Part shown: positions 36,719 to 45,278 of the stretch, piece after piece
How the letters are laid out: each line of letters opens with the position of its first letter
Numbering within the stretch: position 1 is the first letter of the stretch
Assembly: GCA_017302835.1 (NCBI GenBank)
Contig: JAFLCC010000001.1
Location: 62,001 to 126,000, forward strand
DNA from: Deltaproteobacteria bacterium
Lineage (GTDB): Bacteria; Bdellovibrionota; Bdellovibrionia; Bdellovibrionales; Bdellovibrionaceae
DNA length: 64,000 nt
Direction of reading: 5' to 3'
Program-made: the position numbers and the translations under genes
Notes under the pieces: model-generated
What the model saw: only the letters and a program-made list of their open reading frames with translations
Told to the model about the DNA's origin: nothing
Databases searched by the model: none

Positions 36719-37147
36719 ATGCCTAAAATTATTTTTTTTTCGATTTTGTTATTTCTTTGTTCTTGTGCTCAATTACACCATGTTCAAATTGGTGAACTGG
36801 TCAGTCACCCTGACTTTATTCAAAAACCATTTGATATTAAAATCAGTGAAACAGGCATAAACATTCAAGAAGCCGCTAATGTTTCCAAAGTTTTTATGGA
36901 TAAAAATCGCCAGAAAGAAGCTGAAGATATTGCATCCATCATCGGTTTATTTCAAATGGGTCCAAGAACAGGCAATCCCGTTTATGTTCGAGATTATGCA
37001 AAAAATTTGATTCAGCTTATTTATGAAAAATGTCCCTCCGGTAAAGTAACTGGACTTATGTCCATTCGTGAATCACGAAAATATCCAGTTGTTTCAGGGG
37101 AAATCGTTAAAGTTACTGGGTATTGTTTAATTAGAAAGGGAAGCTAA
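36719..37147 (+). CDS. Small lipoprotein, tandem paralogue 1 of 3
   Basis: About 142 residues from ATG 36719, which places the signal peptide at the N-terminus (PKIIFFSILLFLCSC, Cys16); the longer frame to 36671 is also open. The C-terminal domain (LIYEKCPSGKVTGLMSIRES, then VKVTGYC) repeats in the next two genes. TAA of this gene and ATG of the next overlap at 37147. Membrane-anchored periplasmic protein of unknown role. Confidence 0.6.
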   Translation: MPKIIFFSILLFLCSCAQLHHVQIGELVSHPDFIQKPFDIKISETGINIQEAANVSKVFMDKNRQKEAEDIASIIGLFQMGPRTGNPVYVRDYAKNLIQLIYEKCPSGKVTGLMSIRESRKYPVVSGEIVKVTGYCLIRKGS

Positions 37148-37488
37148 TGTTGCGTTCAGTTTTATTGTTAGTCTCTGTTTTGTTTTTAACTCATTGTGCA
37201 TCCATAAATAGTCTTTCTCTAACCCCCATTCCTCAAGATAGAAAGTCCCATGTTAAAACGGAAAAAAGCAAAGTGATAATTTTAGGTTTTAATTTTGATA
37301 ATGATTTTGTTGATGAAGTTATTGAGGACCTTAAAAGACAATGTCCCAATGGAAAAGTTAGCGGTTTGCTTACAAAAGATGAAAATATTAATTACTTTTT
37401 ATATTTTGTTTGGAAGAAACAAATTACAGCTACTGGATATTGTATCTCATCAAATTCTCAGGGCCCCAATAGGAATAGCGAGTTTTAA
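37147..37488 (+). CDS. Small lipoprotein, tandem paralogue 2 of 3
   Basis: A 113-residue lipoprotein (lipobox LTHC, Cys17) with the shared domain: FVDEVIEDLKRQCPNGKVSG and a C-terminal TATGYC. The pattern CP-x-G-K-V-x-G, about 25 residues, then G-Y-C matches genes 1 and 3. It overlaps gene 1 by one base and is followed 2 bases later by gene 3, a tight three-gene operon. Function unknown. Confidence 0.65.
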   Translation: MLRSVLLLVSVLFLTHCASINSLSLTPIPQDRKSHVKTEKSKVIILGFNFDNDFVDEVIEDLKRQCPNGKVSGLLTKDENINYFLYFVWKKQITATGYCISSNSQGPNRNSEF

Positions 37489-37490
37489 AC

Positions 37491-37808
37491 ATGAAGAATT
37501 ATTGGATACCCGTTATTTCTTTTTTATTTCTCACAGGGTGCACCCACAGTATTCACCTGGCCCACGTCAGTGATTTCTCTCCGACCTTTAAGGAATACAA
37601 CAAAGGCCAACTTGTAAAAGCCAAATCAGAGCAGTTTACAATCATGGGTTTTGTTGCCAATACAAACTATGTGGATGAAGCTTACCATCAATTGATAGCC
37701 CGCTGTCCTGGGGGATCTATACAAGGTATCACAACAGAGTATTCAACCAGTCATGGATTTTTTTCCTGGACCAATTATGTTGAAATGCAAGGGCTTTGCC
37801 TAAAATAG
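37491..37808 (+). CDS. Small lipoprotein, tandem paralogue 3 of 3
   Basis: A 105-residue lipoprotein (lipobox LTGC, Cys17). Shared domain: TNYVDEAYHQLIARCPGGSI, then G-I-T-T-E and terminal MQGLCLK. The two conserved Cys of the domain (in CP and in G-x-C) could form a disulfide in all three copies. Third gene of the cluster; the next gene downstream is a terminator-free intergenic stretch with repeats. Confidence 0.65.
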   Translation: MKNYWIPVISFLFLTGCTHSIHLAHVSDFSPTFKEYNKGQLVKAKSEQFTIMGFVANTNYVDEAYHQLIARCPGGSIQGITTEYSTSHGFFSWTNYVEMQGLCLK

Positions 37809-37820
37809 AGGAAACCTCTA

Positions 37821-37852
37821 GGACCAATCAACCTCATGGACCAATCAACCTC
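37821..37852. repeat. Direct repeat GGACCAATCAACCTC, two copies
   Basis: Exact 15-base copies at 37821-37835 and 37838-37852 (17-base period) just after the lipoprotein cluster. No coding role seen. Confidence 0.8.
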
Positions 37853-37966
37853 TTGAACCAAGTGACTTTAACCTTTTCTCCATTCCATCAAATATTGAAG
37901 AAGCAACATTTTTTGGAAAGTCAGTGGATAAATTTATCTTTATTCTACTTATGACCTTTGGGTTTT

Positions 37967-38015
37967 CCCGCCAACCTGGCGGGTGGCGGACAAATGGCGG
38001 GAATGTGGCGGACAA
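37967..38015. repeat. GC-rich hairpin followed by TGGCGG repeats
   Basis: CCCGCCA-ACC-TGGCGGG (37967-37983) is a perfect short hairpin, followed by three 11-base units GTGGCGGACAA, ATGGCGGGAAT and GTGGCGGACAA. This is a local GC-rich island in AT-rich surroundings, so it may be foreign or a regulatory structure. Confidence 0.75.
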
Positions 38016-38115
38016 TAGCTCATGGATTCGAGTCTAGACAATTTCCTTAGAGCCGGTCAATTTGATCAACGCTGAATAATTGACTAGATTTAATATTTAA
38101 GATTCTGGTGTTGAC

Positions 38116-38223
38116 ATGGCAAAAGAGATAAAAATAAAATCAATCACTGTTTCATATCGAGAAAATTTTAGCAGATGCGAAACTTTCCAGTTTAAATCAA
38201 GCAACCTCAACGTCGAAATCTAA
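38116..38223 (+). pseudogene. Short reading frame, possible gene fragment
   Basis: A 35-residue frame (start ATG 38116: AKEIKIKSITVSYRENFSRC) that ends within the 3' end of the antitoxin-like gene on the other strand. The segment looks like a real beta-strand pair rather than random sequence, but it has no clear ribosome-binding site and no partner. It could be the 5' remnant of a lost gene. Confidence 0.3.
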
Positions 38224-38499
38224 GTGAAGTCTTTCAGCTAAATCCATCAGCTTATCTGCGGTGAACAAATCAATACGGTATTTTACAATCTCGTTAATGC
38301 GAGATGGATCAACCTTTAGCTTTTTTGCTAATTGAACCTGGGACATCTTGTGATCTTGAAGGTAAATAACAAACTTCTCACAAAGCTTAAACTTCACCTG
38401 ATCAGCCTTAGAAGCATTTTTGGGAAGCATCCTAGATGGCTCTACTTTTTCAAGTTTCTTGCGCATTTTAGATAGTTCTTTTTCATTAGGAAAACTCAC
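38197..38499 (-). CDS. XRE-type helix-turn-helix protein, antitoxin-like
   Basis: A 100-residue protein with an N-terminal polar segment and a C-terminal helix-turn-helix (VIYLQDHKMSQVQLAKKLKV, then DPSRINEIVKYR). This is the HTH_37/HigA-like class usually found as the antitoxin and autoregulator in type II toxin-antitoxin pairs. It starts 3 bases after the stop of the 38503 gene, so the order is toxin first, antitoxin second, as in higBA. A perfect palindrome upstream of the pair is a natural binding site. Confidence 0.75.
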   Translation of the reverse strand: MSFPNEKELSKMRKKLEKVEPSRMLPKNASKADQVKFKLCEKFVIYLQDHKMSQVQLAKKLKVDPSRINEIVKYRIDLFTADKLMDLAERLHLDFDVEVA

Positions 38500-38502
38500 A
38501 AA

Positions 38503-38745
38503 TTACCTCTTTCTCTTAGTCCGATGAGCATTAACAACACCAATATAAATTGCTCCGTCTTCAAGTAACCACACCAGTTTGTATGGTTTGTCAGAATATT
38601 CAACTAAAGTCACAAAATAAGAGAATCCATCTTTTTCTGCGACTGGAATTTCACGGCGACCATCAAGTTCATTAACCAATTTCAAGATGAGATCATCATC
38701 CATATAGTTCAAATGATTCTCTTCATAATGACTGGAAATAATCAC
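38503..38745 (-). CDS. Toxin-like small protein, possibly with a broken 5' end
   Basis: An 80-residue product from GTG 38745 with a compact alpha-beta pattern (LVNELDGRREIPVAEKDGFS; WLLEDGAIYIGVVNAHRTKR), reminiscent of RelE/HigB or DUF4258 toxins but not clearly one family. The frame is open upstream past the GTG and continues as KIKAILVNGLRVNEVIISSH up to a TAG at 38791-38793; beyond it lies ATG 38808 (MSERR then stop). The full-length gene may therefore be interrupted by one nonsense codon, or translation starts internally. Paired with the HTH gene downstream. Confidence 0.55.
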   Translation of the reverse strand: MIISSHYEENHLNYMDDDLILKLVNELDGRREIPVAEKDGFSYFVTLVEYSDKPYKLVWLLEDGAIYIGVVNAHRTKRKR

Positions 38746-38828
38746 TTCGTTAACCCGAAGTCCATTGACCAGAATAGCCTTGATTTTATACTAACGTCTT
38801 TCACTCATTCTCGAGCTAAGAATATCAC

Positions 38829-38852
38829 AACATTGCGAAATTTCGCAATGTT
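38829..38852. promoter_or_regulatory. Perfect 24-bp palindrome, candidate operator of the TA-like pair
   Basis: AACATTGCGAAA followed by its exact complement (centre 38840/38841). It lies 20 bases upstream of ATG 38808 on the minus strand, where a promoter for the toxin-antitoxin pair would be, and fits autorepression by the HTH protein. Confidence 0.6.
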
Positions 38853-39016
38853 TATTTTAAACATTTAACTGGAACCTGCGCAAACAGCAATTCAGCAAAA
38901 AATCTCAGCAAGTAACAATTCTTCTAAAGACTGTATTTTTTACTTCATTTGAAAAAAAACTACCCATCTACATACTTTTATGAAGATGTTATCGAAGTTC
39001 AATATGAATTTGAATA

Positions 39017-39043
39017 TAAATTTGAACTTCAAGTTCAAATTTA
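39017..39043. promoter_or_regulatory. 27-bp palindrome upstream of the nuclease gene
   Basis: Perfect 13-base arms TAAATTTGAACTT and AAGTTCAAATTTA around one central C. It ends 46 bases before ATG 39090. Nearby half-sites GAAGTTCAA (38995-39002) and TTGAAT (39010) suggest a cooperative operator; a hairpin in RNA is possible too. Confidence 0.5.
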
Positions 39044-39089
39044 GCTTCATCACTTTTGCGAAGTTTAAATATAAATAAAAGGGAGAGTT

Positions 39090-40172
39090 ATGTTTTCGAA
39101 TAAAAATTTTTCAATCAACAGGGCCAGTTTTTTCCAACAAGGCATCGCTTGCTACTATTTTGTTTTGTTTGTTTTTCTATTAAATTCTTCTTTTTCAATA
39201 GCTCAATCCTATCAAGGAGTTCCTGAAGTAGCTGAGGATCAAATTAACTCTGCTGTTCTTCCCCCATTACAAATCCCAAAAATATCTGCAAAAAGAAATT
39301 TGGTAATCCCAGAAAATCAAGAAGACCTTGTTAAAAAATGTACTGACACTTTTGAAAACCGTCCTGATCTTTTTAGGGGCACAAACCTTTTTAAGGGCAC
39401 AAACACAGATCAACAACAGGATGAAAAAGATGAGAAAAATTCATTCAATGCCTACAGCTTTTCTATAAAACATGGGGCCTATGAGGTGTCTTATAATTTT
39501 TATCACCTTAACCCGAATTGGGTTTACCATCGTGTTCATCGATCTAATTTAGAAAACAGCTGTGGAAAAAGGGATAAGGGTTTTTATTCAGATTATCATT
39601 TAACTAAAGCAGGGGTTCCTAAAGAATTTATCCTCAGTGATAAAAGCTTTAAAGGCTCTGGATTTGATCGAGGACATATGGCTCCCTCTGGAGATTTTTT
39701 GTGGGATCAAGGAATCAACAAAGAATCTTTTTTCATGACCAATATGTCCCCGCAAACACCCGGCTTAAATCAAAATACGTGGCAAAAACTAGAAGACCAC
39801 ATTCGAAAGTGGGCTTGTGGCAATCAAGAATTGGAAGTCTACACGGGTCCCGTTCTTTCTCAAAAATTGGATCGATTAGAATCCTGCGTGAGTGTTCCAC
39901 AATATTATTATAAAGTTTTAGTCTATTATAAAAATGGCAAACACCATGGAATTGCTTTTCTCTATCCACAAACAGATGAAAAAGAAGACGGAGACCCTTT
40001 TGAAAAACGAGCTCTCTCTATCAGAAAATTAGAAGAAGTTACAGGAATCAAATTCTTTAAAAATAAATATTCTCAAGAAGTTCAAGATCAATTCGAAACA
40101 TCCTTTGATCTGAATGATTGGATTGGCACCGAAGTCAATTGCGTCGCTTGCAATGGAGTGCTAAAGCAGTAG
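39090..40172 (+). CDS. Secreted DNA/RNA non-specific endonuclease (NucA/Serratia type)
   Basis: A 360-residue exported nuclease: hydrophobic signal region (YYFVLFVFLLNSSFSIAQ), a linker of about 100 residues, and the beta-beta-alpha-metal nuclease domain with the catalytic motif GFDRGHMAPSGDF (His) and the metal-binding Asn in NMSPQTPGLNQNTW. GGGAGAG precedes the ATG. It would degrade both DNA and RNA without sequence preference, in keeping with nucleotide scavenging from prey or environment. Its 3' end overlaps nagZ by 12 bases (convergent). Confidence 0.9.
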   Translation: MFSNKNFSINRASFFQQGIACYYFVLFVFLLNSSFSIAQSYQGVPEVAEDQINSAVLPPLQIPKISAKRNLVIPENQEDLVKKCTDTFENRPDLFRGTNLFKGTNTDQQQDEKDEKNSFNAYSFSIKHGAYEVSYNFYHLNPNWVYHRVHRSNLENSCGKRDKGFYSDYHLTKAGVPKEFILSDKSFKGSGFDRGHMAPSGDFLWDQGINKESFFMTNMSPQTPGLNQNTWQKLEDHIRKWACGNQELEVYTGPVLSQKLDRLESCVSVPQYYYKVLVYYKNGKHHGIAFLYPQTDEKEDGDPFEKRALSIRKLEEVTGIKFFKNKYSQEVQDQFETSFDLNDWIGTEVNCVACNGVLKQ

Positions 40173-41264
40173 TCCCTCTGGAATCACTCCCAATCTTACG
40201 GCTTCTGCAATTTTTTGATGTTCTTCGCAACCAACAATTTTAGAGGCCTCTTCGTAAGTCATAGGATCAGGATTTGTAATTTTTTCTTTCTTAAAGGCAA
40301 TGATTTTATTTGCCACCTGTTCAAGGTGATTAATATCCAACACCCCTTGTGCTGTAGCCTCGATCAAGGCTTCTAGAGCTCTTGGTGGGGATAGTGGCTC
40401 GTTACAATATAGCAATAAATCACATCCTGCTTTCATTGCTAGTATGGGAATTTGATCTGGAGAATAGTTTTTTGTTAGGGCTTTCATATCGAGATCATCA
40501 GTGATAACAAGACCACGGAAACGATTAGCTTCTTTCAGAACTTTTTTGATAAAGATTTCTGAAAAAGTAACTGGGTATTTGGGATCAATCTTAGGAAATA
40601 AAATATGAGACGTCATGCACATTTCAACACGAGCTTTGAAAGACCGCTTAAAAGGGATAAGTTCAAAATCTTCCAAGCGTTTGAGCTCTGCATCTTCTGT
40701 TGGTAGATCCTCATGAGAGTCGATCAGGGTATTTCCATGTCCAGGAAAGTGTTTTACACAGGGGATGATTTCAGATTTTATATAACCCCTGACCAGCGCC
40801 GATGCGTGTTTACCCACTTGTTCAGGATCAGTTCCTAAGGCGCGATCACCAATAACAGTGTTTTGAGGATTTGAAAAAATATCCACACAAGGTGCGAAAT
40901 TTAAATTGATCCCAACACTTTTTAATTCCATTCCCATCTTCTGACTAAACAAAAAGGAAATACTGGCATTGTCTAGTTCCCCCATCTTTCTTGCTGGAGG
41001 CCACAGCGTAAAGGGGGATTTTAATCGCTGCACACGACCTCCCTCCATGTCTATTCCAATAAATAAAGGGGCTTTGTCAGGCATATGAAATCTTAAGGAC
41101 TGGATCTCTGTACACAAATCATGGACTTGTTTAGGTGACTCACAATTTCTTCCCATAAGAATAATTCCTGAAATATTATTATTGATAATAAATTTTTTTT
41201 CATCTTCAGAAAGAGATTTTCCCTGAATTCCAATAATCATTAATTGACCAAATTTTTTATTCAT
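40161..41264 (-). CDS. nagZ: Beta-N-acetylglucosaminidase NagZ (GH3)
   Basis: A 367-residue glycoside hydrolase family 3 enzyme. Hallmarks: KHFPGHGNTLIDSHEDLPT with the conserved His/Asp dyad and the nucleophile Asp in VITDDLDMKAL; QTVIGDRALG-type IGDRALGTDPEQV is present. It removes GlcNAc from anhydro-MurNAc peptides in cell-wall recycling, usually in the cytoplasm; no signal peptide is seen here, which agrees. The AmgK/MurU-like pair about 10 kb away could use the recovered sugar. Confidence 0.93.
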   Translation of the reverse strand: MNKKFGQLMIIGIQGKSLSEDEKKFIINNNISGIILMGRNCESPKQVHDLCTEIQSLRFHMPDKAPLFIGIDMEGGRVQRLKSPFTLWPPARKMGELDNASISFLFSQKMGMELKSVGINLNFAPCVDIFSNPQNTVIGDRALGTDPEQVGKHASALVRGYIKSEIIPCVKHFPGHGNTLIDSHEDLPTEDAELKRLEDFELIPFKRSFKARVEMCMTSHILFPKIDPKYPVTFSEIFIKKVLKEANRFRGLVITDDLDMKALTKNYSPDQIPILAMKAGCDLLLYCNEPLSPPRALEALIEATAQGVLDINHLEQVANKIIAFKKEKITNPDPMTYEEASKIVGCEEHQKIAEAVRLGVIPEGLLL

Positions 41265-41288
41265 TTAACATATCCTTTTTATTTTTCT

Positions 41289-42398
41289 TCACTTCTCAAG
41301 TGGAATTTTTTTCTCAAGAGTTTCCACTTTCATGGGTAGTTCCTGATCACTCGAATTTGTTTGCTGACTATCGTGGTTGTTATCAATTTTGTTGATGCTT
41401 CCTCCTGGCTTGCTTACAATTCCAGCGCCTTCAGGAGTTCCAAACTGTTTGGATCCTGGGGGCTGAGTGACTGATCTCAATGCCTCTTGCTTCAATGTTT
41501 TAGACACGATATTATTCGTCCCCAAAGGAACTTCTCCGAATAAAGTTTTTAAGATGGCCGTGGGAAAAGGAAAAGTTCCTACCGCTTCATTGGGTTTTGC
41601 CATCAGTTCTGTTTCTATTCCCAATTTAGGGTTGATCACACCCAAAAGCTCTCCCCGATCCGTGAGATAGCTAATAAAATTTTGCGAATCAAATTCATTT
41701 TCAATTCTATAGGCCTTATAACCATTGAAATCTTCTATCGCTTTTACAAAGGAGATTCCACTGGCTAATTTAGCTTTTTCCTCAGCAATGGCTTTATAAT
41801 TGTAGTTTGAGTTTGTCTGTATCCCTGTTTTACTTTTCAGCATTAAATAAGCTAAAAAATAGCTCAAAAAAGTGTCTTCAGGCAAATCCGTTTCCATCTT
41901 TGACATTTTTCCATCTTGAATGACAGTTGCGTAAAGGGTCAGCTTATTCTTGTTTGGATTTTTGCTTGAAGGTGATTTCTTTTTCGTAGCCTCTTTCCTG
42001 AATCTAAAAGTGGCCTCAATTTTTTTAGAAGAGGTTTTGCCCCTTTCGCTGCTTAACGTGAGGTATTCATAATTTATCGGCGATAAATTAGCATCGCTCA
42101 CGGCTTTAACACTTTCCGTAATATTATCTCCCAAGGCTCCTGTCTTGGTAAAGATTGTCGCAAAAAATCTTTTCGAGACGGGATCAAACTCGTACTTAGA
42201 GATTAAATATCCCAAGTGTTGTTTGTTGATGTTAATCTTAAAATATCCCTCAAAAAGAACTTCCTTAGTCGCCTGGGCTCTTGCTCCTAGGAATGAGCTT
42301 AGAAGTAAAAACCCAACAAGTAATTCCAAGACCATGGTCCTGATGTTTTTTAGAGAAATTGATCTTTTAAAAATTTTTTGCTTTTTTATTGTTGTCAT
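41289..42398 (-). CDS. Exported protein, DUF3108-like
   Basis: About 369 residues from ATG 42398, with a signal or anchor segment near residues 20-43 (LELLVGFLLLSSFLGARAQA). The central part (FEGYFKININKQHLGYLISK, VSDANLSPINYEYL) follows the pattern of DUF3108 and related beta-rich periplasmic proteins in which an ester/lipid-binding barrel is proposed. The C-terminal third is polar and low in complexity. It lies 24 bases upstream of nagZ on the same strand and may be co-transcribed. The name is tentative. Confidence 0.6.
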   Translation of the reverse strand: MTTIKKQKIFKRSISLKNIRTMVLELLVGFLLLSSFLGARAQATKEVLFEGYFKININKQHLGYLISKYEFDPVSKRFFATIFTKTGALGDNITESVKAVSDANLSPINYEYLTLSSERGKTSSKKIEATFRFRKEATKKKSPSSKNPNKNKLTLYATVIQDGKMSKMETDLPEDTFLSYFLAYLMLKSKTGIQTNSNYNYKAIAEEKAKLASGISFVKAIEDFNGYKAYRIENEFDSQNFISYLTDRGELLGVINPKLGIETELMAKPNEAVGTFPFPTAILKTLFGEVPLGTNNIVSKTLKQEALRSVTQPPGSKQFGTPEGAGIVSKPGGSINKIDNNHDSQQTNSSDQELPMKVETLEKKIPLEK

Positions 42399-42573
42399 GT
42401 GTTTGATTTTCTCAACTGTAAAATAATTAATCAAGTAATTGTCTAGTTTATTATTGCACGGGTCCTTAAGGTCTTGGTTGGTTCTGTTAGGTCCTGGTTA
42501 GTCTTTGTTTTATGAGGTCTTGAATCTTTTTAATTTTTAACTAGAATAAATACCAAAGGTAAATTCAAAAATA

Positions 42574-44865
42574 ATGAAGTTGTTGAAAAGTAATAAAAGT
42601 TTTCTCACGGGCAACAAAGGACAAGTAGCTTTATTTGTAGCTTTAAGCTTTCAAGTCCTTTTTTTATTTTTTGCCATGATCATTAATGTCGGCCTGCTTG
42701 TAAATCATAAAATAAATCTTCAAAACTCCGTAGATATGGCTGCCTATTACGGGGCTTCAAAGCAAGCTGAGCTTTTAAACTCCATCGCCCACATCAACTA
42801 TCAAATGCGACAAAGTTGGAAATTACTTTCCTGGCGCTACCGTGTCCTAGGCTCTGCGGGGGATGATAGCCTCCACCCCTACGATCACCGACATGGGAGA
42901 ATCAAGCCAGAAATGGATATTGAATATTCCAACGATCCCAATGGTCCAGATGCAGCTTTAGGTAATTTTCTAAGCCCCCCATTTTGCATTACCTATAACC
43001 CTTTTAATGAACGCATTGTTCCTAAGAATGAAAGTACCTGCAAAAGAACTCTCAGTCCTACGATTGCACAAGAAATTATTCGTCTTTTTAACCCTCCGTC
43101 TGTTGTTGCTTCTTTCATAGGAATTGCCAGCGTCACAAAAGCAATCACGAAAAACATGAAAGATTCTGCATTAAGTCGATGCGAAATTATGGGGCCCTAT
43201 AATTATATGACTATAGGGTCGTTCATGATCGGTTATCAATTAGATCAATATGTCAGGCGAGTCTCAATCTCTCGAATTTCAAGAAGCATGAGCCGACAAA
43301 AAAACGATTTCCTTGATATTGAAGGAAACTCAGTCCTTGCAGGCGCCGAAGAAACTCTTAAACGAAATCTCACCGAAGCAAACAAAGGATCCACCAAATT
43401 AAGTTTTGAATTATACAACAGTTTAGCCCACAATGGATGTGGAAATCTTCCTTCTGACACAGAAACTCCAGCTCCTTGGCTTTCAGAAGTGCGAGTCTTT
43501 CCCTCCATATTTTATTTAGATTTAGAAAAATGTGACGATAAGAACACTTCGCAAGTAAGTTATAGCCCCAAAAATTTTGATTTAGTTAATACTTCTAACA
43601 TCGATGATATAAATAATAAAAAATCTTTACCTGAATCTTATTTTACGCTTCTTAAAACTCAACCCGAGATAAAAGAACGAATCAAATATATTGCCCAAAC
43701 GCTTTCTCTCTACAATGACAAATACCGCTTTGTCATTGGGATGGAAAAAAACCCATGGTGCCAAGCCTATGTGGGATTTAAAGCCAGTGCTAATCCCAAA
43801 ATTCCATTTGCTCCCAGTAATTTGACTCTCACCGCTTCGGCTTTTGCAAAGCCATTTGGAGGACGCATCGGACCTTGGTACTATAAAAATTGGAGCAAAG
43901 GTTCCCCCGAATCCTCCGGTGATATTGATGACAGAACAGACACACAGCTCCCACTTCGTGTGAAAGATCTAGCTACACTAAAAAGTGACGCTAAGTTTTT
44001 TGCTAACCCTCTGAGAATTGCTAATTACTCTAAATATATTGGCGACCCCTATGGTTTGACTTCGTGGCAAACTCTAGCGCATATGTCTAAAACTTTATTT
44101 AATTTATACCCTGAAACACCCTACCGGACTGTTAACAGCGCTTCTTCGCCAACAGATAATGTTCTTATCAATGCTGGCAGTTACCCTGCGCCCAGGCTCG
44201 AAGATTGGTACAATGTAGGGGATGGAATTGATACCAATACTAAAAAAGACATCTTAGCTTGGAACATGGGTGAGGACAAAGAATCGGGAATGCGTGTTTT
44301 AGAAATTTCCGGGCTCGCTCCAGATCAGTTTGATCTAGCCTATTTTTCCATCGAGCCCAATTTCTATGAAAATTATTTCAAAAAACTCAAAGATGGTTTG
44401 ATCAAGGCTATAGGACTCGACGAAAGTTTTATTCGCCCAGATCTGGGAGCTCGTATTGGTCATCCTACTCTGGAAAAATTTTCCGTCAAAGACCAGATTA
44501 AAACGGTGGCCGATATCTCGAAACCCCTTTTAGATTTTCAATCAAAACTCACTTACACTGTATTAAATCCAGTTCACTTATTAACGTCTTGGTCGAACAA
44601 ATCCTTATTTGATTACGAAGAAGCCGCTGATGGTTTTTTTGGTGCTTGCCAATCTCCACTCACAACGAAGGGGACCTACACCGACCCACAAGAAAACTCT
44701 GCTTTTTTGAACAAGAATGAATCCATGCCCGGCGAATGTGTTACCGGTGGAAGAACCGGCTACTCCGTAAAAATAATTTCTAAAGATATCCTCTTTAGCC
44801 CCATCAAAGCAGGTGGCACCGGCAATGTCGAATCCATCATCTTGAATCCCCCAAGTGATTTTTAG
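42574..44865 (+). CDS. TadG/TadE-like pilus assembly protein
   Basis: A 763-residue protein beginning GNKGQVALFVALSFQVLFLF, the Flp-pilus TadG-like N-terminal segment: a short charged lead, a Gly and one TM helix (about residues 18-45) followed by NSVDMAAYYGASKQAELLNS. The rest is a very large extracytoplasmic region with no clear von Willebrand motif. No other tad genes are in the window, so it may be an orphan anchored protein of the same entry type. Two secreted proteins and a TA-like remnant follow downstream. Confidence 0.65.
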   Translation: MKLLKSNKSFLTGNKGQVALFVALSFQVLFLFFAMIINVGLLVNHKINLQNSVDMAAYYGASKQAELLNSIAHINYQMRQSWKLLSWRYRVLGSAGDDSLHPYDHRHGRIKPEMDIEYSNDPNGPDAALGNFLSPPFCITYNPFNERIVPKNESTCKRTLSPTIAQEIIRLFNPPSVVASFIGIASVTKAITKNMKDSALSRCEIMGPYNYMTIGSFMIGYQLDQYVRRVSISRISRSMSRQKNDFLDIEGNSVLAGAEETLKRNLTEANKGSTKLSFELYNSLAHNGCGNLPSDTETPAPWLSEVRVFPSIFYLDLEKCDDKNTSQVSYSPKNFDLVNTSNIDDINNKKSLPESYFTLLKTQPEIKERIKYIAQTLSLYNDKYRFVIGMEKNPWCQAYVGFKASANPKIPFAPSNLTLTASAFAKPFGGRIGPWYYKNWSKGSPESSGDIDDRTDTQLPLRVKDLATLKSDAKFFANPLRIANYSKYIGDPYGLTSWQTLAHMSKTLFNLYPETPYRTVNSASSPTDNVLINAGSYPAPRLEDWYNVGDGIDTNTKKDILAWNMGEDKESGMRVLEISGLAPDQFDLAYFSIEPNFYENYFKKLKDGLIKAIGLDESFIRPDLGARIGHPTLEKFSVKDQIKTVADISKPLLDFQSKLTYTVLNPVHLLTSWSNKSLFDYEEAADGFFGACQSPLTTKGTYTDPQENSAFLNKNESMPGECVTGGRTGYSVKIISKDILFSPIKAGGTGNVESIILNPPSDF

Positions 44866-44918
44866 ATGTTTTTTTGAAAACCTTTAGCTTACCTTTGAAT
44901 GTTTTTGTTTCTTTTCTC

Positions 44919-45062
44919 TTAGTTGCATTCGTAATGAGTCAGGACACAACTTATTGAACTGAGATCAACTTCACCAACGGCACCGTCATCAAATTTTAAG
45001 TTGATGACAAAGGACTCTTCATCAAATGAAATGACTTTTTTAATTTTATAACCCAGTTTCAT
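44919..45062 (-). pseudogene. Truncated DUF2442-like gene
   Basis: A 47-residue frame (ATG 45062; KLGYKIKKVISFDEESFVIN, then LKFDDGAVGEVDLSS) that matches the N-terminal half of DUF2442 proteins and ends early at YECN. The usual C-terminal Trp-rich part (W-P-N-G-A-D) is missing. With the upstream fragment it looks like the wreck of a DUF4160-DUF2442 pair. The family assignment is from memory of the pattern, not a search. Confidence 0.5.
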
Positions 45063-45066
45063 TTGA

Positions 45067-45153
45067 CTACTCCAGTCCTTTAATGCGCTTTGGTGGTTTC
45101 ATGGCAATAACACTATTCCATGCTGTATTCAGTTCAGAAATATCCTTTTTCAT
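45067..45153 (-). pseudogene. Fragment of a DUF4160-like gene (C-terminal end)
   Basis: A 28-residue frame (ATG 45153; KKDISELNTAWNSVIAMKPP, then KRIKGLE stop) resembling the C-terminal end of DUF4160 proteins, where a helix with W is followed by kPP-x-x-I-x-x-L-E. An AAGGAG 12 bases upstream is probably fortuitous. It precedes the DUF2442-like fragment by 4 bases, the normal gene order for that pair. Confidence 0.45.
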
Positions 45154-45278
45154 ACAATTCAATATCTCCTTTTAGTAAGTTTTCAAGTCAGCTGAAAAAA
45201 CCGATGACACTGTAAAATTCAAATATAACTAAATCTTTGTATCAAGATGAGATTTTCTATTTATTTCCAACAATTCCC

